In this document: in pieces, positions 1-12,718 of the stretch
How the letters are laid out: each line of letters opens with the position of its first letter
Numbering within the stretch: position 1 is the first letter of the stretch
Assembly (NCBI GenBank): GCA_036417435.1
Contig: CM070903.1
Span: 89,797,001-89,861,000 of the forward strand
Origin: Inia geoffrensis
Taxonomy: Eukaryota > Chordata > Mammalia > Artiodactyla > Iniidae
Direction of reading: 5' to 3'
DNA: 64,000 nt
The notes under the pieces: model-generated
The model's database searches: none
Told to the model about the DNA's origin: nothing
The model's input: only the letters and a program-made list of their open reading frames with translations
Made by a program: the position numbers and the translations under genes

Positions 1-2085
1 ACTTTACCTCCTCCCTGGATTCTGGGAAACTACTGATCTTATTATTATCTCTACAGTTTTTCCTTTTCCAGAATGTTGTATAGTTGGAGTCCTACAGTAT
101 GTATCCTTTCCACACTGTCTTCTTTCACTTAGCAAAAAGTATTTAAGATTCATGTCTTTTTGTTGCTTCATAGCTCATACCTTTTTATCTCTGAATAATA
201 TCCATTGTATGATATACCATAGTTTGTTTACCTGTTGAAGGACATCTTAGTTGCTTCCAAGTTTTGACAGTTATGAATAAAGTTACTGTAAAATTTTGTG
301 TGCAGGTTTTTGTGTGAACCTAAGTTTTTAACTCATTTGGGTAGATACCAAGTAGAACGATTGCTGGATCATGTGATAAACCTATATTTAGTGTTGTGAT
401 AAACTGCCAAACTGTCTTCCAAAATGACCGTACCCTTTTGCATTCCCACCAGCAAGAAATAGAAATCCTGTAGCTCCACATCTTCATTGGTGTTTTCAAT
501 GTTTTGGGTTTGGGCTATTCTAATAGTTGCGTAGTGGTGTCTGTTTGCTGTTTTATTTTGTAATTCCTTAAGGATGTATAATGTACAGCATCTTTTCATA
601 TACTTATTTGCTCTCCATATATCTTCTTTGGCAAGATGTTTGTTCAGGTCTTTTGCAAGTTTTTAAAATCAGGTTGTTCATTTTCCTATTGTTGAGTTTT
701 AACTGTTCTTTTGATATTTTAGATAACAGTCCTTTATCAGATATGTGTTCTACAAATATTTTCTCCAAATCTGCCATTTCTCTTTTTATTTTTATAACAG
801 TGTCCTTTACAGAGAAAAAGGTTTTAATTTTAATAAAGTCCAAATTATCATTATTTTCTTTCATGGATTATGCTTTTGGTATTATATCTAAAAACTCATC
901 ACCAAACCTGCTGTCTCTATCATTCCTCTTATATTATCTTCTAGAAGGTTTATAGTTTTTAAATTTACATATAGGTCTGTAATCCATTTATAGTTAATTT
1001 TTGTGAAAACTGTAGGTTCTTTATTGAGTTTATTTTTTGTATTGATATCCAAATTGTTCCAGCACCATTTTTTGAAAAGTTCATCATTTTACACTGAATT
1101 GCCTTTGCTTCTTTGTCAAAGATCACTTGATTGTATTTGTGTGGGTCTATTTCTGAGCTCACAATTCTGTTCCATTGACCTATTTGACCATTCTTTCCCC
1201 AATATCATGCTGTCTTGATTGCTATAGCATGGCAGTAAGTCTTGCATTCAGGTAGTGTCAGTCTTCCCACACTATTCTTCTTCAGTATTATCTGCGTATT
1301 CTGGGTTTTTGGTGTTTCCACATATGACTTAGAATCATTTTTTCCATATCCACAAAATAACTTGCTGGAATTTTGATTGAGTTTGCATTGAATCTATAGA
1401 CTGGGAAGAATTGACATCTTAGTATGTACATCTCCAATGTGTCCATATGGAGAATTCATATTTAGTCCATGAACATGGAATATCTCTTCTATTATTTAAA
1501 TCCTCTTTGATTCCTTTCATTAGTTTGGAATTTTCCTCATTATAGATTCTGTACATGTTTTGTTAGGTTTGTAACCTAGGTATTTGTTTCTTTTTTTTTT
1601 TGGTGCTAATTTAAATGGTATAGTGTTTTTAATTTCCCAGTTGTTCATTGCAGGTGTAAAGGAAAGTAACAGATTTTTGTATTTTAATCTTGTATCCTGC
1701 AAGGTTGGTATAATCACTTATTAGTAGCAGGGGGTCTTTTGTTGTGGCTAATTCTTTGTTATTTTCTACAATCATGTCATCTAAAACAAAGTTTTATTTC
1801 CTCTTTCCCAATATATATACTTTTTACTTTATTTTCTTGTCTTACTGAATTTACTAGAACTTCCAGTTCAGTGTTGAGTAAAGTGGTGAGAGGGGTATAT
1901 CCTTGCCTTGTTCTTAATCATAGAGAGAAAGGATCTATTTTCTCATCACTAAGTATGAATTAGCTGCAGGCTTTTGACCTTTTTTTTAATCAAGCTGAAG
2001 AAATTTCTTTCCATTCCTAATTCACTGAGGGTTTTTATCATGAATGGTTATTGGATTTTGTCAAATGCGTTTGCTGAATCTATTG

Positions 2086-2303
2086 ATTTTTTTTTTTTGC
2101 GGGGGAGGGGAGCGGTACGCGGGCCTATCACTGTTGTGGCCTCTCCCGTTGTGGAGCACAGGCTCCTGACGCACAGGCTCAGAAGCCATGGCTCACGGGC
2201 CCAGCCGCTCCGCGGCACGTGGGATCTTCCCGGACCAGGGCACGAACCCGTGTCCCCTGCATCAGCAGGTGGACTCTTAACAGCTGTGCCACCAGGGAAG
2301 CCC
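2086..2303 (-). mobile_element. CHR-2-type tRNA(Glu)-derived SINE
   Basis: Reverse-oriented SINE: poly(T) at 2,086-2,098, GC-rich body, and the head complement (accagggaagccc) ending at 2,303. Inserted in the old L1. No convincing TSD is visible, and the flanking L1 sequence is not contiguous across it: RT on the left, endonuclease domain on the right. A long open frame crosses it only because the GC-rich SINE lacks stops. Confidence 0.93.
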
Positions 2304-2903
2304 TCCATTACTGATTTCTACCCATTGTGGTCTGACAGCACACTTTGTATGATTTCTGCTCTTTTAAATTTTTTCAGGTGTGTTTTGTGGCCCAGTGTGT
2401 GGTCATATCATAGTGAATCTTTCCTTTGTTTTTGAGATGAACTTACATTTTCTTGTGGTTGGATGTATTTTTTTTATAAATGTCAATTATATCTTGTTGA
2501 TTAATGATGCTGTTCAGTTCAACTATATTCTTACTGATTTTCTGCCTATGAATCAACTAATTATTGATAAATAGGTATTCAAGTGTCCAACTGTGAATGA
2601 TTTGCCTTTCTATCTGCAGTTTGTTTTTGCTACACTTATTTTGATGTTCTGTTGTTAGGCACATACATATTAAAAATCATTATACCTTCTTGGAAAGTTG
2701 ACCCCTTTACCATTATGTAATGCCCCTATTTATCCCTGATAATTGTCCTCATTCTGAATTCTGCCTTGTCTGAAATTAATGGAGCCATTCTGGCTTTCTT
2801 TTAATTAGTGTTAACATGGCATATCTTTCTCCATTCCTTTGTTTTCAATCTATTTTGTTTTTATATTTAAAGTGAATTTCTCACAGACAAACTGTAGGTA
2901 GTT

Positions 2904-2922
2904 TTTTTTTTTTTTTTTTTTA
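2904..2922. repeat. Poly(T) tract inside the old L1
   Basis: A run of about 19 T within the endonuclease-side part of the old L1. It is probably a local homopolymer expansion, since L1 sequence continues on both sides. Confidence 0.7.
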
Positions 2923-3104
2923 TCCACTATGGCAGTTTCTGTTTTTAAGCCGGTGTATTTAGACCATTCACATTTAAAGCGATTGATGTAGTTGGATTAA
3001 TATCGACCATGTTGTAACTGTTTTCTATTCATTGCATTGCTCTTTGTTTCTCTCTTTTTAAACTATCTTTCTAACTTCTCTGATTTTAATTAATCATTTT
3101 ATTT

Positions 3105-3984
3105 TTTTTAACATCTTTATTGGAGTATAATTGCTTTACAATGTTGTGTTAGTTTCTGCTGTATAACAAAGTGAGTCAGCTATATGTATACATATATCCA
3201 CATATCTCCTCCCTCTTGCGTCTCCCTCCCACCCTCCCTATCCCACCCCTCTAGGTGGTCACAAAGCACTGAGCTGATCTCCCTGTGCTATGTGGCTGCT
3301 TCCCACTAGCTATCTATTTTATATTTGGTAGTGTATATATGTCCATGCCACTCTCTCACTTCGTCCCAGCTTACCCTTCCCCCTCCCCATGTCCTCAAGT
3401 CCATTCTCTACATCTGCATCTTTATTCCTGTCCTACCCCTAGGTTCATCAGAACCTTTTTTTTTTAGATGTCATATATATGTGTTAGCATAAGGTATTTG
3501 TTTTTCTCTTTCTGACTTACTTCACTCTGTATGACAGACTCTAGGTCCATCCAACTCATTACAAATAACTCAATTTCGTTTCTTTTTATGGCGGAGTAAT
3601 ATTCCATTGTATATATGTGCCACATCTTCTTTATCCATTCATCTGTCAATGGACACTTAGGTTGCTTCCACGTCCTAGCTATTATAAATAATGCTGCAAT
3701 GAGCACTGTGGTACATGACTCTTTTTGAATTATGGTTTTCTCAGTGTATATGCCCAGTAGTGGAATTGCTGGGTCATATGGTAGTTCTATTTTTAGTTTT
3801 TTAAGGAACCTCCATACTGTTCTCCATAGTGGCTATATCAATTTACATTCCCACCAGCAGTGCAAGAGGGTTCCCTTTTCTCCACACCCTCTCCAGCATT
3901 TATTGTTTGTAGATTTTTTATGATGGCCATTCTGACCGGTGTGAGGTGATACCTCATTGTAGTTTTGATTTGCATTTCTCTTAG
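3105..3984 (-). mobile_element. Younger L1 3' end nested in older L1
   Basis: 5'-truncated L1 in minus orientation. The left end is the A-rich tail complement followed by an artiodactyl-type 3'UTR (intattggagtataattg-like start, polypyrimidine stretch at 3,210-3,450). The ORF2 C-terminal region then follows, including a minus frame at 3,464-3,706. A 15-bp TSD with one mismatch flanks it: ttaatcattttattt at 3,090-3,104 and ttaatcactttattt at 3,985-3,999. The older L1 resumes directly after the right TSD, so the nesting order is clear. Confidence 0.9.
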
Positions 3985-4354
3985 TTAATCACTTTATTTG
4001 ATTCTATTTTCTCTCCCATTTTATCCTTTATTTTTGATTTTTAAGTGGTTGTCTTAGAGTTACCAATACGCATTCACTACCAATCTGTGTTCACTTCTAT
4101 GGAATGCTATACTGTTTCATGGATGGAACAGGTACCTTATAACAAAGTAGTCTCAATTCTTCCTTCCTATCCCTTATATGATTGTGTCATTCCTGTCACT
4201 TATCCATATACTATAATCACCTAATATGTTATTGCTACTATTACTTTGAACACACAGTTATCAGCTCAATTAAGAATAAGAAAAATAAAACATTGTATTT
4301 TACTTTCATTTATTCTAATACTTTTCCTTTGTAAAAAAATAGAACCATATTTCT

Positions 4355-4707
4355 TTTTTTAATTAATTAATTTATTTATTTATTTTTGGCTGCGCTGGGC
4401 CTTTGTTGCTACACATGGGCTCTCTCCAGCTGCGGTGAGCAGGGGCCACTCCTCACCACAGCACATGGGCTTCTCACTGCGGTGGCCTCTCTCGTTGCGG
4501 AGCATGAGCTCTAGGCCCGGGCCTCAGCAGTTGTGGCACACGGGCCCAGCAGCCATGGCTCGGGGGCTCCAGAGCACAGGTTCAACAGCTGTGGTGCACG
4601 GGCCTAGTTGTGCCACGGCATGTGGGGTCCTCCCGGACCAGGGCGTGAACCCATGTCCCCTGCATCAGCAAGCAGGCTCTCAACCATTGCATCACCAGGG
4701 AAGTCCT
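4355..4707 (-). mobile_element. Long CHRL-type tRNA-derived SINE
   Basis: About 350 bp, in reverse orientation: T-rich/TTTA tail at 4,355-4,386, then a GC-rich body longer than the common 200-bp SINE, ending in the head complement atcaccagggaagtcc. TSD is agaaccatatttct (4,341-4,354) and agatccatatttct (4,708-4,721), one mismatch. Inserted in the old L1. The frame of 151 codons across it is not a gene. Confidence 0.9.
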
Positions 4708-5370
4708 AGATCCATATTTCTGACATCATTTTCCTTGTCTCTGAAGAACTGTTTTAATATTTCTTGCAAAGCAGGTCTACTGGCAACAAATGACCTCAGT
4801 TTTTGTTTGTTTGAAAAATTATTTATTTCTCATTCTCTTCTGAATTCTAGACTAGTGGGTTTTTTTCAACTCTTTAAATATTTTCATTAGATATGAAATG
4901 CCTAGATGTAAGTTTTTTTTGGCATTTATCCTGCTTGATGTTCTCTGAGCTTTTGGACCTGTAGTTTGGGGTCTGCCATTAAAGAATTTGGAAAACCTCC
5001 ATTGTTAGTATTCAAATAATTCTTCAGCTCTTTTCTCTCTTTCTTCTACTTCCAGTATTTGTATTGTGCATATTTTATACCTTTTGTAATTGTCCCACAA
5101 TTCTTGAACATTCTATTCCTTTGTTTTCAATTTATATATTTTCTCTTTGCATTTCACTTTGGGAAATTCTGTTGACATATCTTTAAGCTGATTCTTTCCT
5201 TGTCTATGTCCAGTTTACTTATGAGCCCATCAAAAGTAGTCTTCATTTTGTTAGTTTTTTTTATTTCTAGCATTTTCTTTATATTCTTTCTTATATCTTC
5301 CATCTCTCTTCTTATTTATGCACCTATTCTTGCATGTTGTCTACTTTTCTATTGAGGCCCTGAATATCTT

Positions 5371-5597
5371 TTTGTTTGTTTGTTTTTGTTTTTGTTTTTG
5401 TTTTGCAGTACGTGGGCCTCTCACTGCTGTGGCCTCTCCCGCTGCAGAGCACAGGCTCCAGATGTGCAGGCTCAGCGGCCATGGCCCACGGGCCCAGCCG
5501 CTCCGTGGCATGTGGGGTCCTCGCGGACCAGGGCATGAACCCACGTCCCCTGTATCAGCAGGTGGACCCCCAACCGCTGCGCCACCAGGGAAGCCCT
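5371..5597 (-). mobile_element. CHR-2-type SINE with perfect TSD
   Basis: Reverse-oriented. The tail complement is a TTTTTG/TTTG-type simple repeat at about 5,371-5,405, followed by the standard body and the head complement ending at 5,596. The 11-bp TSD ctgaatatctt is perfect at 5,360-5,370 and 5,598-5,608. It interrupts old L1 ORF1 sequence. Confidence 0.95.
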
Positions 5598-6494
5598 CTG
5601 AATATCTTAATCATAGTTATTTTAAATCCCTTACCTGATAATTCCAAAATCTGTGTTATATTCGATTCTGGTTCTGATGCTTGCTTTATTTCTCCAGATT
5701 GTGTTTTTTCTTGCCCTTTATATTATCTCTCAGTTTTTTATTGAGAGCTGGACATGATGTATTGGGTAATAGAAACTGAGATAATTAGATGTTTAGTGAG
5801 AGGTTTATGCAAATCTGCCTAGGTTATAAGCTGTGTTTAATGTTTGTTATAGCTGTAGATACTAGAGGCTTTACTTTCCTCTAGCATCCTTATTGGGTTA
5901 TTTTTCCCCTTCTCTGTTGTCTTTGAGTTTCCCTAAGATCTCTTTCTTAAATAGTCTGTGTCTTGCAGCTCTCTCAGTTGTAAGCCACTGTTATTACACT
6001 AATAACAAGCCCTGTTTATGTGGTGGTAAGGTGTTGGAGAATAAAAGCATCCTATAATCTTATAATTAAATCTGTTTTTTAGTGAGCATGAGTCCCTGGG
6101 CAGTAAACTTCAATAGCATTTCTAAGCTTTTTCCTTTTCCTCCCTTTACCTTAAACAAGAAATCTCAAGGGGGCTGGAGTTGACTAGCTGCCCTTCCTCC
6201 AGGTCAGAAAAGCCTCTGGTAGTCTCCTCTAAGGGCTGGCCTTTGTTATGGAAAATACTCTGGGCATATTTTAAATGGCTAATTTTCCCCATCCCCTACC
6301 AGAAACAGGACAAAATATTTTGGTCATTTGGACGTTTCATGCTAAGAACAGTTTAAATGAATCCAAAAGCTTTTTGATATATTATTTTTATTATCATCCA
6401 ATTAAAAACTTTTTTAATTCATTGTAATTTCTTTGTTGATGTTGCATTATTAAGAACTATGCTGCTTATTTTTCACAGATTTGGGGATTTCAAC

Positions 6495-7067
6495 TGTCAA
6501 TGCCACCCAGCCAGACTCTCAGGTAAATATCTGTGATTGAACAAGTTGAGCATATTATTCACTGCATCAAGGCAGAACTTACACCATGGGGAACCATGGG
6601 GCATCTTAGTAAGAGGGTGTTAAAAAGGACCAATTATAGGATTAGTGTTTGGTTGAGTAACTTTGGAGAAGGCTTAAGGAAGTGAGGGTTTATCCTAGAT
6701 TAAGTACTATAGAAAAGGGAACAATTTTATGATTGGTTATTTCAATAAATCTCATCTATATGCAGGGCAGTCTGGAGAGGGGCTGCAGCTGTACTTGACA
6801 AAGTAGCAGTAATCACTCATATTAGCTGGAAGTGGGGGATGTGGGTGTTTTGTTGGTTGTACACTGACCTTGTTTTTAATCTGTATTTAGACAAAATTAT
6901 GAAGTAGATTGCCTTGTTTCACTCCATCACAGTCTCACAGTGATCCTGTATGATGTTGGTATTCTGTGAGATTGTTTTTCTCCAATCAGAGAACCACATG
7001 GCCTAGCTGGCAGCACCAGGAGCTCTAACACTGAGACCTGCTGTGTCAGACCAGTGCCTGGATATCA
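6495..7067. other. Unidentified insert inside old L1, possibly a solo LTR
   Basis: L1 sequence stops after ttggggattt (6,490) and resumes near 7,080 with the next part of the endonuclease domain, so about 0.57-0.59 kb is inserted. It can be bounded by TG (6,495) and CA (7,067) and contains an aataaa at about 6,744, which would suit an LTR. No matching 5-bp TSD is seen at those exact ends, and I do not recognise the family. Confidence 0.45.
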
Positions 7068-8640
7068 AGGTCTGCTTTTAATTTTTTTCATAAATTATCT
7101 TTCAGTTATGGGTTTCTAGTTTATCTCCACTGTGGTCAGGGAACACAACGTGCTCTATATGATCTCAGCCCTTTATATTTGCTGAGATGCTTTATGACTT
7201 AGCATATGGTCTATTTTGGCAACATTTCATGTACACTTGAATAGAATGCTTATTCTGTACTTGTTGGGTGTAGTGATCTATACATGTCATTGAGATCAAA
7301 TTTGTTAATAGTTTTGTTCATATTTTCTATAGTGTTCTAATTATATTTTACCTTCTTATTCTAATAATTAAAGAAAAGAGTGTGTTAAAACTCCCATATG
7401 ATTGTGGAAATGTATATTTCTCCTTTTGGTTCTGTCAATTATTGTTATATATGTTCTGAAACTATGCTATTAGGTATATATACATAAGAGAATGTTATAT
7501 CTTCCTATTGAACTTACTATTGTGAAATGTATCTCTTTATTTCTGGTAATATTTTTGTGTCAAAAGATGTTTGTCTAATATTAATACAGCCACTCCATCA
7601 GCCTTTTGGCTAGTTCTTGCAAGGTATATTTTTTCCATCATTATACTTTCAAACAATGTGTGCTATATTTCAGTTGTGGCTTCCATAACTTCATATAGTT
7701 GTATTTTGTTTTTATCCTGCTGACAACCTTTGTTTATTAATTGGAATTTTATTTATATTTAATGTAGTGACGGTTATATTTGGGTTTAAGCCTTCCATGT
7801 TGTTAGTTGTTTTCTGTTTTTCTAATATCTTCTTTGCTTATTAATAATTTCTTGCTTTTTCAACTAAACAGGGATTTTTTATTATTCCACTTTTTCTCTA
7901 CTCTATCACCATCTAATTTATATATTCTTTTAGTACTCCCTTAGAAATTACTCTGGGGGTTACAATATTCATTCTTCATTTAATATAGTGTGCTGTAAAT
8001 AACTACATTTGCTACTTCCTAAACGATAGAAAAACTTTATAACATTTTAACTCCATACCTTTTGCCTTTTAAGCTATTATTTTTATCCAGTTCAAATTAA
8101 CAGGTCTTTTCTTCTTATTAGTGCCTTGAAACAGTCCATGCAGATAAATATTTACCTACTTATTCTCCCATTTTTGGTGCTCTTCATTCCTTCCTGCAAT
8201 TCCATGCTTTCATCTGAGATAATCATTCTTCCCAAAGAACTCCATTTAATATTAATTTATTTAAGTTTTTGAAGTGCAGGTATATTGTCAACAAATTCTC
8301 TGTAAATATATCTTTATTTTGCCTTCGTTGGAAAGACTCTTTGGGCTTTGAATAAAATTTTAGATTGGCATTCCCCACTCCCCCTCCCACCCCACCCCAC
8401 CCCAGAATTTGAAAGATATTGTTGCATTGTATTCTAGCTTCCATTGTCTTTGTTGGAAAATTAGCCTTCAGTTTTATTGCTACTTCTCTAAGGTAATATG
8501 TGGGTTTTTTTCTCTCTCTGTCTATTCTGTTTAGCAGTTTGACTATGACATGTTTGTTTGGTTTTATTCACATTTACTTGTTTTCATAAGGGTTCTTAAA
8601 TACATAGTTCAATGCCTCTGTTTAGTTTTGGGGTTTTGTT

Positions 8641-8770
8641 TCTTTTTTTTTTTTTTTTTTGGCTACTCTATGCGGCATGTGGGATCTTAGTTCCCTGACC
8701 AGGATCGAACCTGTGCCCCCTGCAGTGGAAGCATAGAGTCTTAACTACTGGACCTCCAGGGAAGTCCCTT
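8641..8770 (-). mobile_element. Short CHR-1-type tRNA-derived SINE
   Basis: About 125 bp in reverse orientation: poly(T) at 8,643-8,660, a short body with the B-box-like segment gatcgaacctg, and the head complement ctccagggaagtccc. TSD tgtttagtttt is at 8,619-8,629 and 8,771-8,781. It lacks the long GC-rich middle found in the CHR-2-type copies. Confidence 0.9.
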
Positions 8771-8849
8771 TGTTTAGTTTTTAAAATTGAATATTCTAAG
8801 CCAGTATCTCTTTCAATATTGCTTATTTCTCATTCTCTTTCATCTCTCT

Positions 8850-10860
8850 TTCTGAACTCAGCTCTCTTTATCCACAGCCTAGGAAGACTGCTGCTTTCTG
8901 CTTGGGTCCTAATCCTTCATGCTATTTGGAGTAGAAAATATTTTTTTAAATTTATCTCATAAAAAGTAAAGGAACTTATTTCTTCCCTTTACCACCCCAA
9001 AAACTTCCTGTGGTCCCACAAAGAGTAATTCTTGTCTCCCTTGGAATTACTGAGGAAAAATGATCTATCCTTCTTTCCATCTCTCTCTGGCTCTTCTTAT
9101 AGGTGTGGTCATTTTTATCAAACTGGTGATGTAATGATAAATTGACATGTGCTTTTCCATTTGATACAGTTAACATTGTGATAATTTAATAACAATAGAC
9201 CAGATCATAGAACTTCCTCGGTGAAAGGAGTTTTTAAAAAAATTATCCAGTTAACTTAGGAAGTGAGGAGAGTAATGCCCAGAGAGGCTCTGTCATTTAT
9301 ATATGGTCATGCAGAGATTAAGTATTTGTACTAGATAAAATAGTTCCTTGCATTTTATACTTTTTCTTTTATAACTAATGGCCATTGTCTGTGTCTTTGC
9401 TCTACACATACAAACCAGAGAAAACAGACGAAACCTTTTGTGAACAACCTTGCCTGTCAGTGTATCCAAAACTACCATTAACACTAATGAAAGTCATCCA
9501 TGTGATCCTGGTGTCATCAAGCAGAGAATCACTTCTTTAGCTTTTTCAAGACTTCTGAGGGAGTTTTCCCTCTTAGAATATTTAATTTTTTCTTTTTCTG
9601 GTGGAAAGTGATTTTTTTCCCCTGACATTTCAGTGATCACGAGGCAGCTGGTCTCACCTAAAAACAACAATAAAAAGGAAGTGTCAGTGTGACTGGGGGA
9701 AAATGCTAGTCTATGTCTGAGAGGGCTGTAGGTTGTCATCATTTTTAAAAAGCTAGCAAAAGCTAAAGTGACGGATGTCAGTGATAGTAAATTTTTTTCC
9801 AGTGATTGTCATCAAAAGATGGCGCTGTACATATTTTAATGTGTCTACCTCCTAACTCGAACGGTTGCTTTGGAAAAAGGATGAAATTCTGACAATACTT
9901 AGATGAGCTGAAAATACTTATGTGATCCTCTTGTTATAATAAAATCCACCAGTGTTGAAAAAATAGAAATAATCGATGCATGGCTTTTAAAAATTCAGTC
10001 TCACACATTTAGGAAGAGATTCTACTGCATTCCTTAGGCAACAGCCTTGTGGGTTCTGAGAAATAGGAGAGAATAAGAAATATTATCCAGTTTTAGTAGA
10101 TAGAATTGCTCGTTACAAATAGTACAGGATAACAGGGGGAAGAAGTATTGATTAGAGAAAAACATTCTTTGGACTGGTCAAAATAGCTGAATGAGAATTG
10201 AAAAATCAGTTAATCGACTACATAATTTAGATAGCTCATGACTAACAAATGACTAATATTCTGTAAAGCATGACAAATGTTAGGAAATTCACTAAAATCA
10301 CTGAAGCCAAATTACATATTTTAGTAGAAATGTTTCAACCACAGAGTCTAGTGTAATACTTCAACTTTGAGCCACAAAGTTAGATCAGATATGTTCAGAA
10401 TAAACATCGTTAGCTTTAGGCTACAGACCTCTTTGGCTTTCCTAGAAACATGGTAGGCAGTGAGGTACTAGATAATAACCTGTGCCCTGAAACATACCAG
10501 GTGCTAACGCTGTGCCCCCAAATGACAAAGTCAGGCACCTTTTTGGTCCATTGGAATATTCCCTAATTTCTTCTCAAATGCTCCTTGAAAGGCAGGTCAC
10601 CTTTCTGTTTTCTTCCTGTGTAGCTTTTTTGGTACTTGGCATTTCTCAGTATCCCAAAAGACATTGATGTAAGACCTAGGAAAGCCTGTCTACTATTGGT
10701 TTCCAATTTCCTTCTTAGAAATGTCATAATTCAGTACCCAACAACCTTGTCATCATTGTTCTATGCTTTCCAGACTCCTAATTTTCCACAGATCAGAACC
10801 AACATTTTTCACCTACTTTTCCTTTTTAACACAGTCACCCAGTAGATTTGAAGTCTTCGA
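8850..10860. other. Mostly unique sequence, no gene seen
   Basis: No recognisable repeat or coding signature. Frames up to 82 codons (for example 9,494-9,742 minus) have no familiar domain. A short stretch near 9,260-9,310 vaguely resembles MIR but is too weak to call. Confidence 0.6.
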
Positions 10861-10864
10861 TTTG

Positions 10865-11690
10865 GCAAGAAACTATTTTGGACACTGTATATTCTGACTG
10901 AAATGATTAAGACCTACAAACTTCTTGTTCTTATGGACTATACATTCTACATGAAAAGACAAGAAACAAAAATAAATAAATAAATAGTTTTGTGTAAGAA
11001 GTAATACAAAAATTAAATAGGATAATTTGATACCAAGAAAGAACATTTTTATAGAATGGTTTCAGGGTGCCTGTTAGAGGACCTAAGATTTCAGCTGGTG
11101 AGAAAGAGTCATCCAAGCAAAGATCAGGAGCTACAGCATCTGGGAAGCTGACCAGCTAAGTGCCAAGGCTCCGAGGCAGGAATGAAATTGACAAATTGGA
11201 GGAACAAAAAGAAGAATGGGTCTGGATAAGACAGAGAAATGGAGAGAGTGGATAATTCGAGGTAGAAATGTCAGTAGGAACGAAATTTTGTAGGTCCTTG
11301 TAGACCACACAACAGAGATTGTATTTTATCTGAAGGGCAATGCAAAGATGTTAGATAATTTTAGACAGAAAAGTAACACTATCTGATTAATATTTTTAGA
11401 CAATCCCCGTGGCTTCTATGTGGCGAATAAAATGCAGGTGTGGTTTTGGGGCAATCATAAGGTCTTTCAGGATGCCAGTTACACGCATCCTAGCTGATGC
11501 CAGGCAACAGATGAGGGTGACATGACCAAGGCTAGGAATATTAAGATGGAGAATAACAGATAGTTTCATGATAGAGTTTGGAGGCATAGTCCGCAAGACT
11601 TGCTGATAGAAAGAAGGCAATCTTGAGGAAAAGAGAGAAATCAAGATTATTCATTTCCTGAAATGGAAATTCTGAAGGAGAAACATGTTT
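10865..11690 (-). mobile_element. L2 LINE remnant
   Basis: Ancient L2 3'-region signature in minus orientation. In order: a 'quantity lost from genome... plasma' type block around 10,920-10,970, 'ggctccgaggcagg' near 11,168, 'gtaggtccttgtagacc' near 11,290, 'ttttatctgaagggcaatg' near 11,323, and 'gacttgctgatag' near 11,597. All match the order of the L2 consensus complement. Highly diverged, with indels. Confidence 0.65.
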
Positions 11691-12705
11691 TTGGTTCATG
11701 GTTTGGATTACCCACATTTGTATTAAAATTTCAATTCTGGTGCTTGGCTCCTATTTTGCTAGTATGCAGCAAATTCCAATTCCCCTTGATCCACTCCCAG
11801 AATTCTTTATAGTGGAGACCTCCTGGCAGTGCACCCTAGCCTGTCCAGAGACAGGTTCTCTCCAAGAATCTTAATAAAATTTAACCTTTTGAGCCTCTCA
11901 CAGACATTGGCTCCTACTAAGGTCCAAAAAGGAGTCCTGGCAACGTGTTCATATGTTTCTGTAACATTTGAAGTTCTACCATATTGGTTAAAATTGTTTC
12001 CTAACTTCCTTAAGCTTTCCTTAAGTGGGTGGCCTTAGAGGGCCCTTGGATCCAGCTATTGTAAGTTGAGTTGGGGCTATATTTAATCAAGCTTAGTGGG
12101 ATATAGTGGCTTGTAGTAACTTCCATGAAGAATTCTGCTGGAGAGATATCTACTATGAATATTGCTGCTCACTGTACCACACCACGCAAGTGTAGGGTTG
12201 GTGGGTGCATTTCAACATGAAGGAGTTTTACTGGCAGCGGGGGCTATGGAAGGAGGAGAATCAAGGTATAAAGTACATGGAAACAGAAGTTAATCTGTGA
12301 AAAATCCTCCCAATTTTTACATAGGTTAAATTGATTCCTATTAATGCTTAGACAAAATAGAAGTTTCCTCCTAGCAGGAATATATTTGATAATGCAGCAT
12401 ACACAATCTAAATGCACAACACAATTGCTTTTTCTTTTTTTGACAAGAATTAAGCACAATAGAATTTATCAGAATCTCTTTGTAAGGCACAAATATGCAG
12501 CTAATAATACAAACATGAAGGACATCTCTGTTATGTCATATGTTTTATTTATCCCCAAATTATCTATAATCAAACCAAAATTTGATCAGCTTGTTAGAGG
12601 AAAGACTGAGTTATCTTTATCTTCTGTCTATAGAAAATACTTCAAAACCATTGTCCTATGATAATTGTTATAATATCTTTTTTCTTCTAAATAAATACTC
12701 ATTAT
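11690..12705. other. Unique sequence, no gene seen
   Basis: Non-repetitive AT-rich DNA. A 105-codon plus frame (12,344-12,661) and a 71-codon minus frame overlap here, but neither shows a known motif, a start context or a splice structure that would support a gene. Confidence 0.55.
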
Positions 12706-12718
12706 TGAACATACTTTT

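Larger units (their letters stand above)
1..6370 (-). mobile_element. Old L1 LINE, minus strand, interrupted by four later insertions
   Basis: Read on the minus strand, this runs from 3'UTR/ORF2 C-terminus (1-2,085) through an endonuclease-side segment (2,304-3,089), the inter-ORF region (4,001-4,354), ORF1 (4,722-5,370) and a 5'UTR-like part (5,609 to about 6,370). ORF2 is full of stops; short frames such as 965-1162 and 1520-1717 (minus) are fragments of its C-terminal part. At 2,048-2,085 the strand reads into the RT block with a DxxxAFDKIQ-like motif. About 1.1 kb of ORF2 expected upstream of that block is missing exactly where a SINE sits. Later insertions are at 2,086, 3,105, 4,355 and 5,371. 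The element continues past the left edge of the window. Divergence is high, so this is an L1M-type copy; subfamily not assigned. Confidence 0.85.
6380..8850 (-). mobile_element. Second old L1, endonuclease/ORF1 half
   Basis: Minus-strand L1 sequence starting within the ORF2 endonuclease domain and running through the inter-ORF region (about 7,900-8,100) into ORF1 (8,400-8,840). The ORF2 C-terminal half and 3'UTR are absent, so it abuts the first old L1 as a partial copy. It is interrupted by an unidentified segment at about 6,495-7,067 and a SINE at 8,641. No open frame of useful length survives. Confidence 0.75.

Noticed and set aside
1974..2435. 153-codon plus frame rich in Arg, Pro and Gly
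   Set aside because: It runs through a CHR-2-type SINE, whose GC-rich body lacks stops. The same peptide pattern recurs in every SINE copy (5,318, 24,069, 45,365, 54,530).
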